A DNA stretch of 6,603 nucleotides from Erythrobacter sp. (GTDB lineage: Bacteria > Pseudomonadota > Alphaproteobacteria > Sphingomonadales > Sphingomonadaceae), in contig JANQTR010000014.1 of assembly GCA_030731635.1 (NCBI GenBank), positions 20,435 to 27,037 on the forward strand, written 5' to 3'. Both the position numbers and the translations under genes were made by a program. This document shows positions 4,631 to 6,603 of the stretch, piece after piece. Positions within the stretch are counted from its first letter, which is position 1; the number at the start of each line of letters is the position of its first letter. The notes below the pieces were generated by a model that worked only from the letters and a program-made list of their open reading frames with translations, did not search any database and was not told where the DNA came from.

Positions 4631-5944
4631 TCAAGTCGCCGCAGTGTCGTGGGCGGTCTCAGACGATGCAGCCGTGCGGTCAACCGCGCTGGTGACCGCG
4701 ACATTCATCGTGACATTGCCCAATGTGCGCATCAGATCGGGCAGCATCTCCACCGCGACCAGCAGCGCCAGCGGTTCCACCGGCACGCCCATCGCCAGCG
4801 CAATCGGGCCAATCGAGACAACAAAGCTGATCGATCCGGGCAGGCTGACAGCCGACAGACTGATGACGCTGGCGATCAGAATGCCCGCAATCGCGATCGG
4901 CAGCGAAATGTCGATCCCGGCAAGCGCGGCGATGTAATACACCACGGCAAGGTTCATCGAAGCGCTGGTCGCGCGGAAAATCACCACCGCCAACGGCAAC
5001 ACGAATTCTGCGGTCGATGGCCTCAGCCGCAAGCGCCCGGCCGAAACGAGCATCGCGGGTAAACTGGCGAGCGAGCTTTGCGTCGATAAGGCCACCGCCT
5101 GCGCGGGCAGCACCGCTTTGGTGAAGCGCAGCAGCCCGGTTCGCCCCAGCCCGGCCGCGATGGCATAGGCCAGCGCCAGAATGAAAGTGCCCATCAGCGT
5201 CACCGTCAGGACATAGTGACCCAGCGCCGCAAACGCCCCGCCGCCGCTCTGCACGCCCACGCCAAACGCCAGCGCGAACACCCCGACAGGCGCAATCGCC
5301 AGCACCCAGCCGATGATCAGCAGCATGACATTGCCCAGCGCATGGAAGAACCCCAGCATCCGGTCGCTCTGATCGGCGGGCAGGCGCGTGATCGCCACAG
5401 CAAACATCACAAAGAAAATCGTCAGCGGCAGCATCGCGGTTTCCGCTGCCGCCGCAACGACGTTGGGTGACACGAGCGAGGCCATGAAATCGAGCACTTG
5501 CGGCACTTCGCCGACGTTTTGCGGGCTATCGGCCAGGAACGCGCGCCCGCCTTGCGGTACCGGGAAGACGCGTAGCAACGCAGGCATGAAGGTCGCAGTG
5601 AACGCGCCGCCCGCCAATTGCACCGCGATCATTACCAGCAACATCCGCCGCGCCGCCGGGCCGACCCGCGCAGCCATGATCATCTGCACCACCCCGAGCA
5701 CCAGCAACGCTGCGACCAACGGAATGATCGTCATTTGCAAGGCGCGCAGCCACAGGCCGCCGATCAGGCCGGCAATATCGTTCAGCCCTTGCGGCGCCCC
5801 CAACATCGCCGCGACAATCCCGGCGATCAGCCCCGCAATCAAGGCGGCGAAGGTCAGTGCCACCGGGAGGCGGATCGGTACGAGCGCGAATTTGCCCTGT
5901 CCGGCGGCACCGGTACCGCCATCCGCGTTTTCATTGTCCAGCAA
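4631..5944 (-). CDS. DAACS-family (SDF) transporter with lost sodium-site motif
   Basis: Membrane transporter of the dicarboxylate/amino acid:cation symporter family, 437 aa from a TTG start. Several hydrophobic helices are obvious from residue about 27 on (LTFAALIAGLIAGIVAAMLG). Family landmarks: LRALQMTIIPLVAALLVLGV (about 67-86), the serine-rich HP1 loop STQSSLASLP (about 287-296), FVLPLAVVI (314-322), the HP2 loop SLPGSISFVV and the last helix MLPDLMRTLGNVTMN (about 400-414). By my alignment to the archaeal homologue GltPh, substrate-binding D394, R397, T398 and N401 are kept (D403, R406, T407, N410 here). The sodium-binding NMDGT is replaced by FRATS (323-327) and D405 by N414. The TTG at 5944 has AAAGGA seven bases upstream. 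The open frame continues to 6127, but that part overlaps glmM and is not transporter-like. The substrate is unknown. Confidence 0.85.
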   Translation of the reverse strand: MLDNENADGGTGAAGQGKFALVPIRLPVALTFAALIAGLIAGIVAAMLGAPQGLNDIAGLIGGLWLRALQMTIIPLVAALLVLGVVQMIMAARVGPAARRMLLVMIAVQLAGGAFTATFMPALLRVFPVPQGGRAFLADSPQNVGEVPQVLDFMASLVSPNVVAAAAETAMLPLTIFFVMFAVAITRLPADQSDRMLGFFHALGNVMLLIIGWVLAIAPVGVFALAFGVGVQSGGGAFAALGHYVLTVTLMGTFILALAYAIAAGLGRTGLLRFTKAVLPAQAVALSTQSSLASLPAMLVSAGRLRLRPSTAEFVLPLAVVIFRATSASMNLAVVYYIAALAGIDISLPIAIAGILIASVISLSAVSLPGSISFVVSIGPIALAMGVPVEPLALLVAVEMLPDLMRTLGNVTMNVAVTSAVDRTAASSETAHDTAAT

Positions 5945-6056
5945 TTTCGTTTCCTTTGCAGGGCCGCGCGCCCTTCCCTTTCCGCGATAACCGCGCCAGA
6001 AGCGCGAGACAATGCAGCCTGTGGGATCGGGCCAAAATGCAGGGGTAATCGAATTC
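5945..6056. other. divergent intergenic region, transporter/glmM
   Basis: These 112 bases separate two outward-facing genes and must hold both promoters. The only elements I can support are the ribosome-binding AAAGGA for the transporter (minus strand, just right of the TTG) and AGGGG (6041-6045), a rather distant site 11 bases before the glmM ATG. No GGAAC/GTT pair or convincing -35/-10 pair was found. Confidence 0.5.
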
Positions 6057-6603
6057 ATGGCACGCAAGCTGTTCGGGACTGATGGGATCAGGGGCCGCAC
6101 CAATGCCGACGTGATGACAGCGGCCACCGCGATGAAGGTCGGGCAGGCTGCCGGACGCCACTTTGTCCGCGGCGGTCACCGCCACCGTGTGGTGATCGGC
6201 AAGGACACGCGCCTGTCGGGCTACATGATGGAAAGCGCGCTGGTGGCAGGCTTTACCAGTGTCGGGATCGACGTGATCATGACCGGGCCGCTGCCCACCC
6301 CTGCCATCGCACTGCTGACCCGCGAAATGCGCGCTGACCTTGGCGTGATGATTTCGGCCAGCCACAACCTGTTTGCCGATAACGGGATCAAGCTGTTCGG
6401 GCCGGACGGGTTCAAATTGTCGGACGCTGCCGAAACCGAGATTGAACGGTTGATGGGTACGGACATCCCGCTGGCCCCGTCTGAACGCATCGGCCGCGCA
6501 CGCCGGATCGAAGATGCACGCGGTCGCTATATCCACGCGGTCAAACAGTCGGTCGCTGCCGACATTCGCTTTGATGGGCTGAAGGTGGTGGTCGATTGCG
6601 CCA
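6057..6603 (+). CDS. glmM: phosphoglucosamine mutase, 5' part (cut by window end)
   Basis: Interconverts glucosamine-6-phosphate and glucosamine-1-phosphate, the step leading to UDP-GlcNAc for peptidoglycan and lipopolysaccharide; cytoplasmic. The first 182 codons are present of a usual length near 445. The N-terminus ARKLFGTDGIRG is diagnostic for GlmM. The catalytic loop VMISASHN places the phosphoserine at S102, the same number as in E. coli GlmM, and DNGIKLFGPDG follows. ATG 6057 is chosen because the protein then begins exactly at the conserved N-terminus; an in-frame GTG at 6021 has no ribosome-binding site. The gene is divergent from the transporter. No disruption is seen up to the window edge. 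Confidence 0.96.
   Translation, partial: MARKLFGTDGIRGRTNADVMTAATAMKVGQAAGRHFVRGGHRHRVVIGKDTRLSGYMMESALVAGFTSVGIDVIMTGPLPTPAIALLTREMRADLGVMISASHNLFADNGIKLFGPDGFKLSDAAETEIERLMGTDIPLAPSERIGRARRIEDARGRYIHAVKQSVAADIRFDGLKVVVDCA

Noticed and set aside
5535..5560. Other GGAAC occurrences, for example inside the transporter gene and at 470 in phyR
   Set aside because: They lie inside coding sequence and no CGTT or GTT was seen at the 16-17 base spacing in those examined, so they look like chance.
5945..6127. N-terminal extension of the transporter, including an ATG at 6058
   Set aside because: The added 61 residues are not transporter-like, overlap glmM and its start codon, and the TTG at 5944 has a good ribosome-binding site.
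5931..6536. 201-codon open frame on the minus strand over glmM
   Set aside because: It is antisense to an intact GlmM N-terminus with catalytic motif, so it is not a real gene.

Overview
The window looks like chromosomal DNA from a GC-rich alphaproteobacterium, most likely of the order Sphingomonadales (Erythrobacter/Sphingomonas-like). The basis is the gene set itself: a complete PhyR-NepR-EcfG general stress response (GSR) module, which is restricted to Alphaproteobacteria, together with the protein style (a PhyR starting MSLRNQIAANLPFLRRYARALTG). The order is inferred from recognition, not from a database search.

Layout, left to right. (1) Positions 1-264 contain no protein gene but are highly structured. 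A strong Rho-independent terminator pointing left lies at 1-35. A second perfect hairpin with a C-rich loop lies at 45-84. Two divergent GGAAC-type promoters are built on an 11-bp inverted repeat. I read the left half as an undescribed small RNA on the minus strand, resembling the GSR-controlled sRNA GsrN of Caulobacter, and the right half as the phyR promoter. (2) phyR (265-1065, +) encodes the anti-anti-sigma response regulator. (3) A CHASE-domain HWE sensor histidine kinase (1062-2813, -) converges on phyR, and the two genes overlap by 4 bases. (4) Positions 2814-3002 hold an almost symmetrical element, GGAAC-N17-GTTCC, which reads as an EcfG promoter on both strands and so should drive both the kinase and nepR-ecfG. 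(5) nepR (3003-3254) and ecfG (3254-3889) form a translationally coupled anti-sigma/sigma operon, closed by a hairpin terminator. (6) sodB (3950-4558, -) encodes an iron-type superoxide dismutase. (7) A divergent dicarboxylate/amino acid:cation symporter-family (DAACS) transporter (4631-5944, -) lacks the usual sodium-site residues. (8) glmM (6057 to the window end, +) is truncated by the window edge.

How the GSR part should work, from the known family mechanism: the kinase senses a signal through its periplasmic CHASE domain and controls phosphorylation of the Asp in the receiver domain of PhyR. Phospho-PhyR exposes its sigma-like domain and captures NepR, which frees EcfG. EcfG then recognises GGAAC/GTT promoters, including those seen here in front of nepR-ecfG, the kinase and, with one mismatch each, phyR and the sRNA candidate. 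The locus therefore appears to be a self-amplifying circuit with a built-in post-transcriptional arm.

The most interesting items are the GsrN-like sRNA candidate, the symmetrical two-way EcfG promoter, the hairpin over the ecfG ribosome-binding region, and the sodium-site-less transporter. sodB, the transporter and glmM look like ordinary chromosomal neighbours. No insertion sequence, CRISPR array, tRNA, rRNA or phage feature was seen.
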